Assembly (NCBI GenBank): GCA_030549495.1
Contig: JAUIRK010000855.1
Span: 2,289,501 to 2,353,500 of the forward strand
DNA length: 64,000 bases
Source of the DNA: Nectonema munidae
Lineage: Eukaryota > Nematomorpha > Nectonematoida > Nectonematidae
Direction: 5' to 3'
Below, piece by piece: positions 11,300-22,450 of this stretch (position 1 is its first letter; each line of letters opens with the position of its first letter). Both the position numbers and the translations under genes were made by a program. The notes beneath the pieces were generated by a model that searched no databases, had not been told where the DNA came from, and was given only the letters and a program-made list of their open reading frames with translations.

Positions 11300-13463
11300 A
11301 TTACTTCTAATTTATTCAAGTATAGGTATTGGTCCAGAATCGGATTGGGTATCAGAATCAGTAACAAAATGGGGATTCACCACTAAAATTTCAAATTTTG
11401 AAATGTCAAGATAAACTATTTTTCATTTATGATATATACAACTCATTTTTGTGCAAAGTATTGTATTTTTGGTTATGTCATTCAAATTTGCTCTGGGATC
11501 TATCCGCCCCCCTCCCCCCTCCGCGTGGTTGTTACTGCTATGAGAATATGAGAGAAGAAAAGGATTGAAGTTCTTTCTTATCAAAAGAAGAGACGAACGA
11601 AAAGCTTAAATGAAGGAATTTAGGACGAAAATGTCTATTATCATATAATTCACATTGTCATGTCACACACACACAAAATAAAATGACGATAGATTGATAT
11701 ATTGATTGGTATTTGTAGACAAATTTGTCATTTTTATTTTGGAGATAATAATTGTATAGTAGTATATATATATTATATACATAGGCGTACAGAGAGATAG
11801 TGAAGAATTATTATTGCTGGACATGAAGAATTCAAATTTAATGATGATAGAATCAATGAAATAAGAAGCAACCTTGGATGTTATTCGATTGCAATTCGAA
11901 ATGCACAAAGCAGTATTTGCTATTTCGTACACACAGAATTTGAAATATGAATCAAATTTGGCAAAGCATTCAAGATTTCAAATTAACATTCAAAGTGATT
12001 ACTCTCGTTCACATATCTATAGCTTTTATTCAGTTAGATCGCTAACTGAATCCCAAAATCTTTCTTTCGATTTTTTCGAACCCAAAATTTCGCCTTCAAG
12101 ATGAAATTTATTCAAAATGAAAAAGCTACAAGAAGCAAAATTTTTACAAAAAGTTTGATTATGAGTAAGTAATATTCAAAAAAACGTCTCATATTTATAT
12201 GAAAATAATGTTTGAATACATTGGAGCAATTTGTTGTGTTTAGCTCTGAAGCTTCCAGAAAGGAAAGAAACATTGAAATTTTGTATGAATAAATTTTCAT
12301 TTAAATGAATTTTCTTTTATAAGATTTTCTAGAAAATTTAGCATCTATATCGTCTCTTTGAATACTCCAACATTAAGTGAAATATGCATTCTATGCACAA
12401 TAGAACATATGTTTGATAAATCTTATAAGCTGTACTAGATTATAAATCTATATTCTTGGGGAGGGTCTTTTTTTTGATAAAAATACTTTAGTAACATGTT
12501 TAATTCATACTCGTTTTTTTGTTTATTGATAGAATCTAAAATAAATAATAATTGATTTTGCGTGTTCAAAGCAAAATAAATATCGTTTGGAAACTTAAGT
12601 TGGCGATTTTTTTCGAAAATACGAGTAGCGTCTTTGAGTTTTGATCACCTGAACAAAATGATTCCCTTTATCCTACCGCAAATCTCCACTGACTCTTCCT
12701 CTCAAAAGATTTGATCTTTGTGGAAAAGGTGTTTTGCGACTGGATGAGGAGTGCCAAAGTAATTCTTCTTCTCATTTCGAATAAATGATATCTATCATTT
12801 GTGTGAAAATAGGAAACCAACATTTTTCCCTCTAATTCTTGTTCTGTATAAAGAACTTGTTTATCAAGCAAAGCAAAGCACATTAATCATACTCAGGCAG
12901 AACTTTTGGAATTTGAACGTTGAGGCCAAATGGTTTTGAAGCCAAATTGACGTGCATGTTTCATTTTAAAATGTGAAATTGTTAAAAAGTTTATGTTTAA
13001 AATATTGGAAAACTAAGAAATATAAAAAATTTACTCAAAAAGATCACGAAAGATGAGAAGGAACGTGAAAATCAATAATCTTCTACAAAATTATCAAGAT
13101 AAAAAATTCAATCATGTCTGTGCAAATCAATGTTCTTAACATTATTTCTGTCATGCTCTCTGTCGATCATCATCTAAATCAGACTTTTCGAGGGGTGGAC
13201 CGAAACTTATCCATGGTATTTTCATTGATCACTGAAAATTTTAGAATCTGTCAATCGTATTATTACGCAGATTTGATTGTGGCTATTTCCTGATACAAAC
13301 GAAGAATAAAGTTTCATGAAAAAATAGCGCAACCAACGTCCTGAAGAAGAGGAGTTGATGTCGAGATTTGCATCTTATGGGTGAAGATCTCGTGCCAACC
13401 ACTTGAAGGCGAAACTTGAAGGGCGAGTTGATATACCATTTTTAGTTTTAAACGGTCTTTATT
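11300..13463. other. AT-rich stretch, no gene seen
   Basis: No coding exon or classified transposon was recognised. A short pyrimidine tract (CCGCCCCCCTCCCCCCTCCG) lies near 11507-11524, and short TA-rich microsatellites near 11765-11780. Small open frames here have no family resemblance. Confidence 0.5.
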
Positions 13464-13585
13464 AAATTCTAAAGTGTCTTTTTCAAATTCTAAAGTGTCT
13501 TTTTCAAATTCTAAAGTGTCTTTTAAATTCTAGTGTCTTTTTTAAATTCTAAAGTGTCTTTTTTAAATTCTAAAGTGTCTTTTTT
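13464..13585. repeat. minisatellite, about 20-bp unit, six copies
   Basis: Six head-to-tail copies of AAATTCTAAAGTGTCTTTTT(C), with one shortened by loss of three bases (TTCTAGTGTC). Units vary from 17 to 22 bases through changes in T-run length, consistent with replication slippage. Confidence 0.93.
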
Positions 13586-14045
13586 GATTTTACTTTTCTG
13601 AATAAGCTTTGAAGTCTTGTTTCTAATAAATGCGCGTAATATTATGTGCGATTGTCAGGTTCTGTAGACGTGTTGAAAGATACACTGATCATTTTCTATT
13701 TGATCTCTTCATCTAGCATGAAAGAAAGTGTTGTCTAAAATAAGTTTTTAAAACATGTTTTATAAATATTGAAGCAAAGCTTACTTAATTTCTGTTTTGC
13801 AAAATTTTTGTTTTTTGAGAATATAATATGGCGATATATATATATATGGCTGATAAGTGTGTGCAAAATCTAAAAGTTTTCAAACTTTTTACTCTATAAA
13901 TTTTGGCTAACGTTAAATAATTGGCAAACTTGACACAGAGATTAGGAATAAAATATTTAAATGCTTCCAGTTGATTTATTCAACTTAATTTTTCTCTATT
14001 AATTGAATGACCCAAGTTTAAAGTTTTATGTAAATTACCTTTTGT

Positions 14046-14176
14046 GGGGAATTTTCATCGAGAGGGCACAATTGCGTCGCTTGTATCGAACTATGAGAAA
14101 GTAGGCTTGATGCGGGATCGAACCCAAGACCTTGAGTTATCGAAACCCAGTACCTAACCAACCTTACTCACGCCCC
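14046..14176 (-). repeat. tRNA-derived SINE, complete
   Basis: Full-length copy on the minus strand from GGGGCGTGAGTAAGGTTGG at 14176 through B box GGTTCGATCCC to the CTCGATGAAAATTCC tail. It matches the plus-strand copy at 31064-31192 over the whole length with a few substitutions. Confidence 0.9.
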
Positions 14177-15499
14177 ATTTCAATAACTTTGTGGTTTTAT
14201 GTGACTTGAACAATCGGAATAAAAAATAGTTTTTTTAAACATTTTTTCTTATAATAAAATTATTAACTCAAAATATTCTTTCCTGTATGAAGCTAAAAAA
14301 AATTCATCACTTCATCAGTCTGATCTTAATGTCAAATATTTAGTCCTATCTATGCATCTAAAAAAAGTCGTGAGTTTAATTAGGAGAAAGAACACTTTAA
14401 AATATTTTGTTTCTTCAAATGGAAAACAAAAAGCTTTTGAGACTTTAGGAAATTAAAGCTACGCCACATTGCCATTGTGAATTTTATATGAACTATAGGA
14501 AAACTTTTATTTCAAAATAAATTTTGAAACGTCTTCTGTAAGGATATCTTAGAGCACTATCTCTGAAAAACTTAGATAGTACTGTTGAATGAATACTGAA
14601 TGGATGGATAAGTCTGGTTTTCCAAAACTAGAAGTAAATTTATTAAATCAAGATAAATAGGAATTGCCATTGTATGTAATCCAAATTACTAAAATTTTGA
14701 CATGCACTTGTCGCATAACTATTAAAAAAATCAAGTAATTTATATTCAAATAAATTTATTCTTCAAAAAAATGTTTTTTTTTATTTTAGCATTTTTTCAG
14801 GAAATTTTTATATAAATGTTAAATAAGTCCAAAAATAATCAATCTCAAAAATTCGGTTAGTTCAAAGCCGATTCATTAGAAAATTAGCCGAAAATTAGCG
14901 ATCATTACCGACTCTAATTACTCACCACATCCCTCCTACCTAATAGTTACACATAAACAATTGAGTGTGTTCTATTTATATTAAAGTGTTTTACGTTGAA
15001 TGCAGTCCACATATGGTACAACTAATTATCTTTGCTTCTATTTTCTCTGTGTATGTTATTAATTGGACTTACCATACTTGACGTTGCCGACTCTTCAAAT
15101 ATTGATTTCGCTATTATTTCCATTTTTCAATCAATGCCAAAGTGGTAGCTTTGATAAATTAATTCAGGAATGCTCACAATTACTTCTTATATTTATTTGC
15201 TTATCAGATTTATAAGTATAAAGAGGAAACACATCTGGTACAGGATGCGTAAAAAGACATTGGTGGAGCAGAGTCGTCCATCATTAACATCACATCACGG
15301 TAGGCAAGCTTAAAATATACCAGTTGTGCCCAGACTTTAATGAGACACAATTTTTGTAAAAAAATCAAGAAAGTTTTAAATGTCTGTGTATATATAATGA
15401 ATATCATAAATGAATAACATATGAAATTTAGCAAAATTTTCAAAATTATGTTTTCAGTTCTACGACTTTTCAATGAAAACATTTCAACGAAGGAGCATT
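14177..15499. other. AT-rich stretch, no gene seen
   Basis: No transposon or exon was recognised with confidence. On the minus strand a 17-codon frame starting at 15129 ends in a perfect GTAAGT donor at about 15069-15074. It does not join the glycogenin exons in frame and is not called. Confidence 0.45.
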
Positions 15500-16002
15500 T
15501 CATTCAACCAAAGGTCAAATCAGCCAAAAAAATAGTTGAACCAATTGACATTTAAACCAAAGAATATTTCAAACAATAAATTTTTTTAAACTACACAAAG
15601 AAATATGTTTCTAAAGATATCTCTTAGTTATATTTGGGATTGCCCCTATGAAAAATAATGTCTCTCAGATGATTGTATAGCTCGCAGAAACTGGACAATG
15701 ATAAATAATAAAAAAAATATTTTTTTCTAATTTGCCTCAAAGTTTTATTGAGGTGCAAACATTTTCTTTGACCAAATTTTGCATTATAATTCTTCTGATC
15801 ACAAGTTTTCTGAGAATTCTATCTATTGAAAAAAGGTTGTTTATGTTTTTTTATAAAAAAAAATTTCGAATTTTTTAACGAAAAAAAATCGAATAAAATG
15901 TATGAATGAAGGACTAAATACATTTTTCTTAAAATCAGGTTTAAATTCTTGGAATATTCTTTGGTTGAAATGTTCTTTGGTTGATTTGACCCTTGGTTGA
16001 AT
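15500..16002. mobile_element. foldback-like element with phrase-repeat arms
   Basis: The left arm (about 15475-15575) and right arm (about 15940-16002) are imperfect inverted repeats. Both are built from a repeated phrase of the type CATTTCAACCAAAGAA plus GGTCAAATCARCC. The interior of about 370 bases has no recognised coding content. Modular tandem phrases within long inverted arms recall Foldback (FB) elements, but no transposase or target duplication was seen, so the class is open. Confidence 0.5.
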
Positions 16003-18824
16003 CGTCGTGTCACCTCTAAATACAGTAGAGTAGACCATATTTGTTTTTCATAATATTTATGTGAGAATGCTGATTCACATAAGTAAATCACATTTTTTTG
16101 AGAAGTGAATATTTTGCAGGCAAAAGAAACCAAGAACTTGAGTCAAAAAACTTTGCTAAGAATTTTAAAGCGTTTTTAACTATTAATAATTCAAGCTCAA
16201 AATAATAATCTTTAATTTGTAGTATTTTAGAAAGTTTTTGGCAAGTACAAAAGCAATTGGTAAGCAATTCATTCTACAAAATTGTTTGAAGTGCTTGAAA
16301 GGCCAAAACGGACACCCTTTTGCACTCGGGGTTTAATCGACCATAACTTCTAGTTCGTTTATTAGTTACATATGGTCTAAAGATAGTGGAATGGGTTCAT
16401 TCCGTGGATGAGAGTTTTTTAGAGATCGATTATTACATAGAGGTTGAAAGGAGTTGATTATTTTATGGAGAATAAATTAAATGTCTAGGTAGGAAAAAAT
16501 CGAGATAGTCATGAAAGTTATGTATTACTATATAAACAAATAATAAAATATCATTTTATATTAGTAGCATTATTTTAGAGGAAGATTTGACATATTATTG
16601 CTCATCATCAGAAATGCAAAAAATAATTTCATATTTCCATTAAACACGTCTGGGGGTTGGTCGAGGAGAAATCAAATAATCTATGAAGGGGTTGAAGGGA
16701 TAAAATGTTTGGGTACCCCCGATTTGAACGAATTCCAAATGGACGAAGAAATCAAGTTTTCACAACACATTCAGAATGAAAGATTCCTAAAATACTTAGA
16801 TTTTTTTTAGTTTTTTTAAAAAAAAGTTAAAAAAATTCTTTTATAAAATTACATGATATTTTATGCTGCTTACATACACATACATAGTAATATAAAAAAG
16901 AACAAATTTAGTTTAAACATAGTGTACATATACAATCAACCGTAGAAGTAAAATACTGATTGGAGCGATAATAATAATCTCAGCAGGTTGTAGAATACTC
17001 ATTGAAAAAGTTTAATAATAATAAATAACCTTCACAAAATGTTTTTTTCAATCCATTTTCCATGAACATATACAAGGATGTGCTTACTACTTTACTTCAA
17101 CATGCTTAGATTTTGTATCAATTTTTTTGAATTGATTTTTCTATTCACGCAGCCAACACACACACACACACACACACACAAAATGCGATAAGAGAGAAGA
17201 AATCCATGACGACACCACCTGGGATAAATTCAAAGCTTATGATGATTATTCAACGCTACATCATGCATACCGCCTCTCCTTCATTGTTCTATGAAAGTCT
17301 CTGAAAGTCTCTGAAGAAAATATCTGAATTAAATTTTAAGGCTTTGTGTCAAAGCCGGCGCATGTTTCTCCTGAGCTGGCCTGTCATCTTCCTTGTGTGT
17401 TAGTTACTTTAACTCTACCACTTTGCTCACTCACTCGATACGTGCGACATCGAGGCCAATATCGCAACCATGGAAAACAAATAATAAGAGAGGAGAAGAT
17501 CTAAAGGCTTCATCTTTAACCCACGATTTTAACTTAAACACAAATATAGCAAAATTTGTTTTTCCAGAAATTAGACTTTTTGCGGTCTCTAAAAATGAAT
17601 AATTCAGACATTACCGAATATCAGCAAAATATAATATAAATGTGATTCCACATTTGAAAACAATTTCAAAAACAACTTAATCTATAAGAGCGGTCGGAAT
17701 TTTCCAACATTTGTTTAAATTGACAAAATAACCGTAATTTTGCATAATTTAAAAACCAAAATTTTAAGACTGAAATACTGTTGCTACAAAATTGAACACA
17801 AAATCAAGCAATTGTAAATAATTATTATTGATCACATTAATTCTAGATCATGATTAATAATAGTATGATAAATAATCTCAACTCATATCTCAACAAAGTA
17901 TTTTGTTTTAAAAATAGTTTTTATACTAACTAACAGATGATATGACGACGTATTAACAGGGAAAATGTCCACACCCCACAGTTTCGGTTCTCTTAATTTA
18001 CATATTTCAAAATACTTACTCGTTTTTTTCTTTTTTTTTATAGTTTTTTTTATAAGCTTACCTTACTTGTAAAAAAATATATACATTGGAAGAATCATTA
18101 GGAAAAAAACGCTATCATTGCCTAAATAAAGTAGATTATTGAAATTTTTTTTATTCAACTGTCATTTCCTCTTATCATAATCCTTCCTACATAAAGATAA
18201 ACAAAAGATTCTAGGATTTATGGACCGCACATATGGTCTAAAGCGGTATTACCAAATATTTCGAGACACAAAACATTTTTGGTTCAAAGGTATTTTGGAG
18301 AAGAGTCCAAGATTCTGACATTCATATATGGTCCAAATGCAAATAATTTTTTACTCATATTGTTATCAGAGTTAACTATTTTATAATCTAGCAATAGAAG
18401 GATGAAATACTCTGAACTGTTTACGGAATCCAAGGAAAAAGAAAAAAACTCAGAACTTTTTGAGTACTAGGAATCGGAATCAGAAGTAAAATTTTTATCA
18501 AAGACTTCACAAATCGCTTTATACACGTCAAAACACAACAGAGATAATCCGAAAATAATTTTTTGAGTGCGAGTTAACGGATGTTAATTTTTTACCTTCA
18601 TTTTTGTTCATTAAAATATTGTTGCATTTTAAATATATAAAATTTAGGTTAACTACAATCGAATTATTAATTGATTTAATTAAAGTAAAAAATCTTTAGC
18701 AGGAAATAACTAGTTTTTTTTTCTAGTTTCTACATTCATTATTTATCAATACGAAATTGTTGACACATTACTGTTTGACCAGCGGCTAGACTAAAAATTC
18801 TTTAAAGTAGTCATATGGTGCAAA
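16003..18824. other. AT-rich stretch, no gene seen
   Basis: No gene was recognised. A less AT-rich patch lies at about 17200-17470 (GCCGGCGCATG, CGATACGTGCGACATCGAGG), which could be an untranslated exon or promoter, but no supporting splice or coding signal was found. A (CA)n microsatellite is listed separately. Confidence 0.4.
17155..17180. repeat. (CA)n microsatellite
   Basis: About thirteen uninterrupted CA dinucleotides. Likely polymorphic in length. Confidence 0.97.
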
Positions 18825-19043
18825 ATGTTGCATCCCTTTGAAATGGTGGCCAGGTCCATGTACCACCAATTTCGTAAATATACGCACCATTTAACGACAT
18901 ATCCCCACTTGACGCCAAGTGAAAGCTCTGATTTAGAAGAGCCCAGTATTTTTGAAAAAAAATTCAGTGAGGAGGACAGCGAAATTTCGATCTGTGCACA
19001 ACTAATTTATGAAATTTTTCACCTCTACTTTTATCCATATTGA
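18825..19043 (+). CDS. hypothetical 72-residue frame, unrecognised
   Basis: Open frame beginning ATGTTGCATCCC, with an acidic second half (SESSDLEEPSIFEKK) that looks more protein-like than typical chance frames here. It abuts the 3' edge of the viral L relic but lies on the opposite strand. It resembles no family I know and may be a fragment of a transposon protein or chance. Low confidence. Confidence 0.2.
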   Translation: MLHPFEMVARSMYHQFRKYTHHLTTYPHLTPSESSDLEEPSIFEKKFSEEDSEISICAQLIYEIFHLYFYPY

Positions 19044-19089
19044 AAAAAAGATGCTTATTGGTCATTTCGCATCCAATGAAAGATATTTT

Positions 19090-19357
19090 TTATGTAGGAC
19101 GCAAACTTAGGAATGTGTCGTGTACAACCTTGACAATCCAGAGTGAGCCCCCAAGAACCGGTAACATCCTCCCCAATAAGACACTTGTGTGTAAGTTTTG
19201 AGATGATTCCCACATGCAGTAATTGATACATAATGGTAAAATCTTACACATTCTGACAGAGGGAGATAGCTGAATCTGTACGGATTCGCACGTGGCTGGT
19301 AATGTTGCCCGGGAAGTTGACGTAAGCACCATGGACAAGTGTTCCCCGCGGTGCTCA
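19090..19357 (-). pseudogene. L relic, cap-forming (PRNTase) domain part
   Basis: In a third frame, interrupted by TAA at 19244-19246, the sequence reads VNFPGNITSHVRIRTDS, then HVGIISKLTHKC and DCQGCTRHIPKF. The SHV...TDS pattern and the Cys-containing GC.R.I block correspond to the polyribonucleotidyltransferase region and its zinc-binding Cys in L. Homology fades at about 19060-19090. The frame is not obvious from long open frames because the stop splits it. Confidence 0.7.
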
Positions 19358-19398
19358 AAACAACCCTCGAGAACTTGTCCTATGTTGCATTTGTTTTT

Positions 19399-20699
19399 TC
19401 ACATATTTGTTTTTTCACATATCAATGTCCTGATCAATCTATCCAGATTAGAGTCACCACCCAGCCACCCCATGAGCTCTGCGAGTTTTACAGCGGACTC
19501 GCCTTGTGGAATGGGATCCATGAGACTGAGACTCGATTGTAATCTTCTCACTTGGGTTGCAGCACCGAAATATAGCGGTGCTTTACCCCTTGCCCTGAGT
19601 GCGGTTATAAAACTTCGTAATACTTGGATGTGAATACTATGGCCAATTTGTTCTTCAGGAATGGTATCCCATCGTTGTAGTGTGCCTTGATGGCTTGAAC
19701 TAGCCCCAGAAGGATTGATTAAGTCAGGTGAAAAGAGTGTTCTTCTTAATCTGTCCAGTGATCTTGTAGGGCATTTGTCTTGAAATGCCAATTGAGATAG
19801 CAGATATCCTCTGTCTTGGGGAGATGTGTAGAATTTTATGAGCGCTGCATCTAGTCTTTTAGCGCTTTCATGGATCTCCTTTCGGGAAATTATACCTTCT
19901 AATAATCTCCCAACTGAGGTAGAGGTCCTAAACCGGCCGATTGCTCGTTCTATGAGTGCCAGGTTTGAATATTGGTACAAGGCCGAGTAAAGTTTTAATG
20001 ATAGAGGTGATAGCTTTTGGAGGTCCTCTTGTTCTTGCGTGGCCATATTAAGTAAGGGGAGTATTTTTTGTGATGCGAGGAAGAACTTGTTCCACATTTT
20101 CTCTAATCCACAAACTCATATCACTTGGTAGAACAGTCGGGATAGTGAACGGATGCCCAGACACGGCTGTCCAATTGACACCATGTCTCGCGTATATTGG
20201 GAGAGAAATAAGCCCTCTGGCAATGGCTGGGGCATATCCATTTTGGAAGATCCGTTGTATATGGTGCAGGTTCTCACTGGCCGTGGCAGAATGACCCCTA
20301 ATACAGTAGCATGCGTACGGGGTTACTTTTAAACCTCCTAGGGCTCTACTAACCGTTAGCAATGCACCAAGTGTAGGCATACTGATATCAGGTTTCTGCT
20401 TCTTAATTCGGATCATGCATCCATAATTTCAGGTGATGAATGCAGCAATGGGTGAGAGAGATTCTCCACCAGCAGTTACACCACAAGAGTGGATTGCGCT
20501 TAACTGAAGGTTCAGAGAAGGCGCTATTTCCATAGCCTCTCCCCCTACTCTACTAATATACTTAAGGTCAAGAGGGATTCGTATCCCGTGGTAGTAAGCT
20601 TGTTTGTTGTATTCGAAATAGTGCACAGAGTCATAGGTTTCCTCTAATTTTAATGGCAGTCCTGATTCATGAGACATGTTGTTCAAGGCATTGTAAAGT
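19399..20699 (-). pseudogene. L relic, post-palm and connector region
   Basis: Continues with YYHGIRIPLDLKYISRVGG and LSAIHSCGVTAGGESLSP, typical of the segment after motif C in these polymerases. After an in-frame stop at 20429-20431 the same frame gives LGGLKVTPYACYCIRGHSA. A shift near 20070 leads to a block ending GKAPLYFGAATQVRRLQSS (about 19550-19610), corresponding to the conserved PYLGS.T-type motif near the start of the capping domain, then PIPQGESAVKLAELMGW. Confidence 0.83.
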
Positions 20700-21129
20700 G
20701 ATTCCTGTACACTTCGGGCTGATCTTGCTCCTTGTAGGGGAGCCATGAGGACCTGGTTGTCCTCTGGAACATGCCCTCGCCCATCGAGACGAGGCCATAT
20801 GTTGCTCGTGCTCCAAACTCTGGAAGACCATTGCTCATTTGTTTTGGAGGATTGACTGGGTCTTGGAAAAGACACACACACACTTCTGAGTTAGGACATG
20901 TATAGATTCGTATAGGCCAGGGGTGTCAAAGATTCTATCGATTTCCTTTCCTACTGGTGAGATTAGTGAGTGCCCTGAAAAATCCATGGAGACATGGACA
21001 CATTGTCTCAAATTGGCGGCCCCATTGAGAAACTGGTTCAGTCTCAGAGAGCTGTACCCCATTGACTGATAGGGGCTCTTCATATTCTTCTCTAGAATAA
21101 CTTGATAGAACCGGAGTTCTGGAGTGAGT
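20700..21129 (-). pseudogene. L relic, RdRp palm motifs A, B and C
   Basis: A pre-A block (LRFYQVIL, near 21100) is followed by motif A as VHVSMDFSGHSL (20995-20950), with the catalytic Asp. A frame change near 20870 leads to a degraded motif B (EQWSSRVWSTSN instead of the usual Gly-rich EG..RQK.W form). Motif C reads PEDNQVLM near 20760. The signature of this virus group is GDNQ; here Glu stands in for Gly before the catalytic DNQ. Loss of motif B and the altered motif C fit decay after integration. Confidence 0.8.
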
Positions 21130-21881
21130 TTAGTAAAATTTCCTATAATCTTCTTGGGGGTGGATATGTTCTTTACACAGGTAATCTATAATTACTCTCT
21201 TTTCTTCGCGTGGACCTGGTTGACACGGATACCCATATAGCAACTTATGAAAGCGGAGGTCGTATTCTCGTGGCCATGATGGCAAGTGTACAGATACGGC
21301 TTTGTCAGATAAGAGTTCTTCCACATCGTGGCACCAATCAAATGTTAGGCTACTTTGGAGCTCTACATACTTCATATCATCAGGTGTCCATGGGGTGACT
21401 TTTGGCCAACTGTGGGATAGGTAAGCCTCCCGTAGGCTACTAAGGCAGTCAGGGTACAATTGTACAGCAGGCCATCTCTTATGCTTTCTGTTCCACTCTT
21501 GGATAAACACGTAACGGAACATCCATAAAGCGTGAGTCCCACCAACCCAATGTTGGCTATCATGCTGTGCTTTCTCCATAACATTGGTAACAGCTGTCTC
21601 TACATTGACGACAAGATAAGTGAATACTTTATTTAGGCTGGCAAGTTGGATCTTCATCTCACATTCCCATGAACTACTGACAGGTGTTAGCATCCAGTCT
21701 TTGATTGGCGAAACCGAGAGCTCTCGCAAGACTTCGTCCAGGAGGGTATTTGTAAGATTGCTTTCCAGGTTGATTATTTGGCCCACAGCTACCGGCATTG
21801 TGGCCTTGAGGCTGGTGTATACTTGATATGCCAATAGTATGGCTCTTGAAATTCCAGCATTAATAAACCAATGTAATAGTC
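21130..21881 (-). pseudogene. L relic, region upstream of palm
   Basis: Single open frame of about 250 codons from the junction with gag sequence at 21881/21882. Contains WHDVEELLSDKAVSV-type sequence (read CHDVEELLSDKAVSV) and PSWPREYDLRFHKLLYGY. In L proteins a DKA-type motif followed by an aromatic-rich block precedes the polymerase motifs. The frame starts inside the gene with no proper start codon, so it is 5'-truncated. It ends at a stop at 21130, after which the homology continues in another frame. Confidence 0.8.
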
Positions 21882-21957
21882 CAATGATTCCGTTGAATTT
21901 TGCCGCCTTGTTGCAAAAAGATGTCTTGCGAATACTTCATTCTTTGTTTTGATGAAT
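21882..21957 (-). repeat. 76-bp inverted copy of Ty3/gypsy gag at L junction
   Basis: Reverse complement of 22075-22150 with three mismatches (96% identity). Read on the minus strand it is gag in sense orientation and runs straight into the L relic at 21881. On its other side it abuts the plus-strand gag, giving a 269-bp palindrome-like structure with a 117-bp spacer. Marks a rearrangement or template-switch breakpoint. Confidence 0.95.
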
Positions 21958-22450
21958 GTGGAACAATGCTTCTGATAAACTCCGTTGTTTAACTAGATAT
22001 CTTACAGCTTCTACCTATGAATACATAAGTGATTCAACCTCTCTTAATGACGCAATGTCTATTTTAGACAATTTATTCATCAAAACAAAGAATGAAGTAT
22101 TCGCACGACATCTTTTAGCAACACGGCGGCAAAATTCAACGGAATCATTGCACGAGATTTTCCAAATGTTGCACAAATTAAGCAAAGATTGTGACTTCAA
22201 ATCTGTCACAGCCGAGCAATATCGTCAAGAACTAGTTCGCGATTCTTTTATCAATGGAATCTTATCAAACTCTATTCGTCAAAGATTGCTCGAAAATCAT
22301 ACACTTACATTAACTCAAGCTTATGATCAAGCTAGATCCTTGGATACAGCTTACCGGAATGCCGAAATGTACACATCAAGTGGTATAGTTGCAACTCTTA
22401 ACTCCATTTCTCAACGCGATAGCCAAAAGTCAATTCAAGTCAAGGAGTTG
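21958..22450 (+). pseudogene. gag: Ty3/gypsy Gag, capsid part
   Basis: Structural protein that packages element RNA. The open frame begins at the breakpoint with NNASDKLRCLTRYL, then YEYISDSTSLNDAMSIL, KNEVFARHLLATRRQ and SLHEIFQMLHKLSKDCDF, typical of gypsy capsid. Start truncated: no methionine of the original protein remains. The frame is lost at about 22430-22450, just before the zinc knuckles. Confidence 0.88.

Larger units (their letters stand above)
19090..21881 (-). pseudogene. endogenous viral element: L polymerase of a non-segmented negative-strand RNA virus
   Basis: Minus-strand relic of a large (L) protein, the polymerase/capping enzyme of Mononegavirales/Jingchuvirales-type viruses. 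It covers about 2.8 kb, the middle of a gene normally 6 kb or more. The N-terminal end and the methyltransferase end are absent. Blocks are collinear with L: a pre-polymerase region (21881-21130), palm motifs (21083-20720), a post-palm region (20700-19399) and a cap-forming region (19357-19090). The frame changes near 21110, 20870, 20070 and 19350, with in-frame stops at 20429-20431 and 19244-19246, so it cannot encode a working enzyme. Motif style (DNQ core, GCTRHI) fits chuvirus-like or related L better than classical rhabdoviruses, but genus is not determined. DNA integration implies reverse transcription by a host retroelement. Confidence 0.87.

Noticed and set aside
13464..13585. CRISPR-like array
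   Set aside because: The units are contiguous without spacers and vary in T-run length; a eukaryotic minisatellite.
15069..15129. Minus-strand 17-codon frame starting ATGGAAATAATA and ending at a perfect GTAAGT donor, considered as glycogenin exon 1
   Set aside because: It ends in phase 0, whereas exon 2 needs a phase-1 partner. The frame that would fit phase 1 has a stop.
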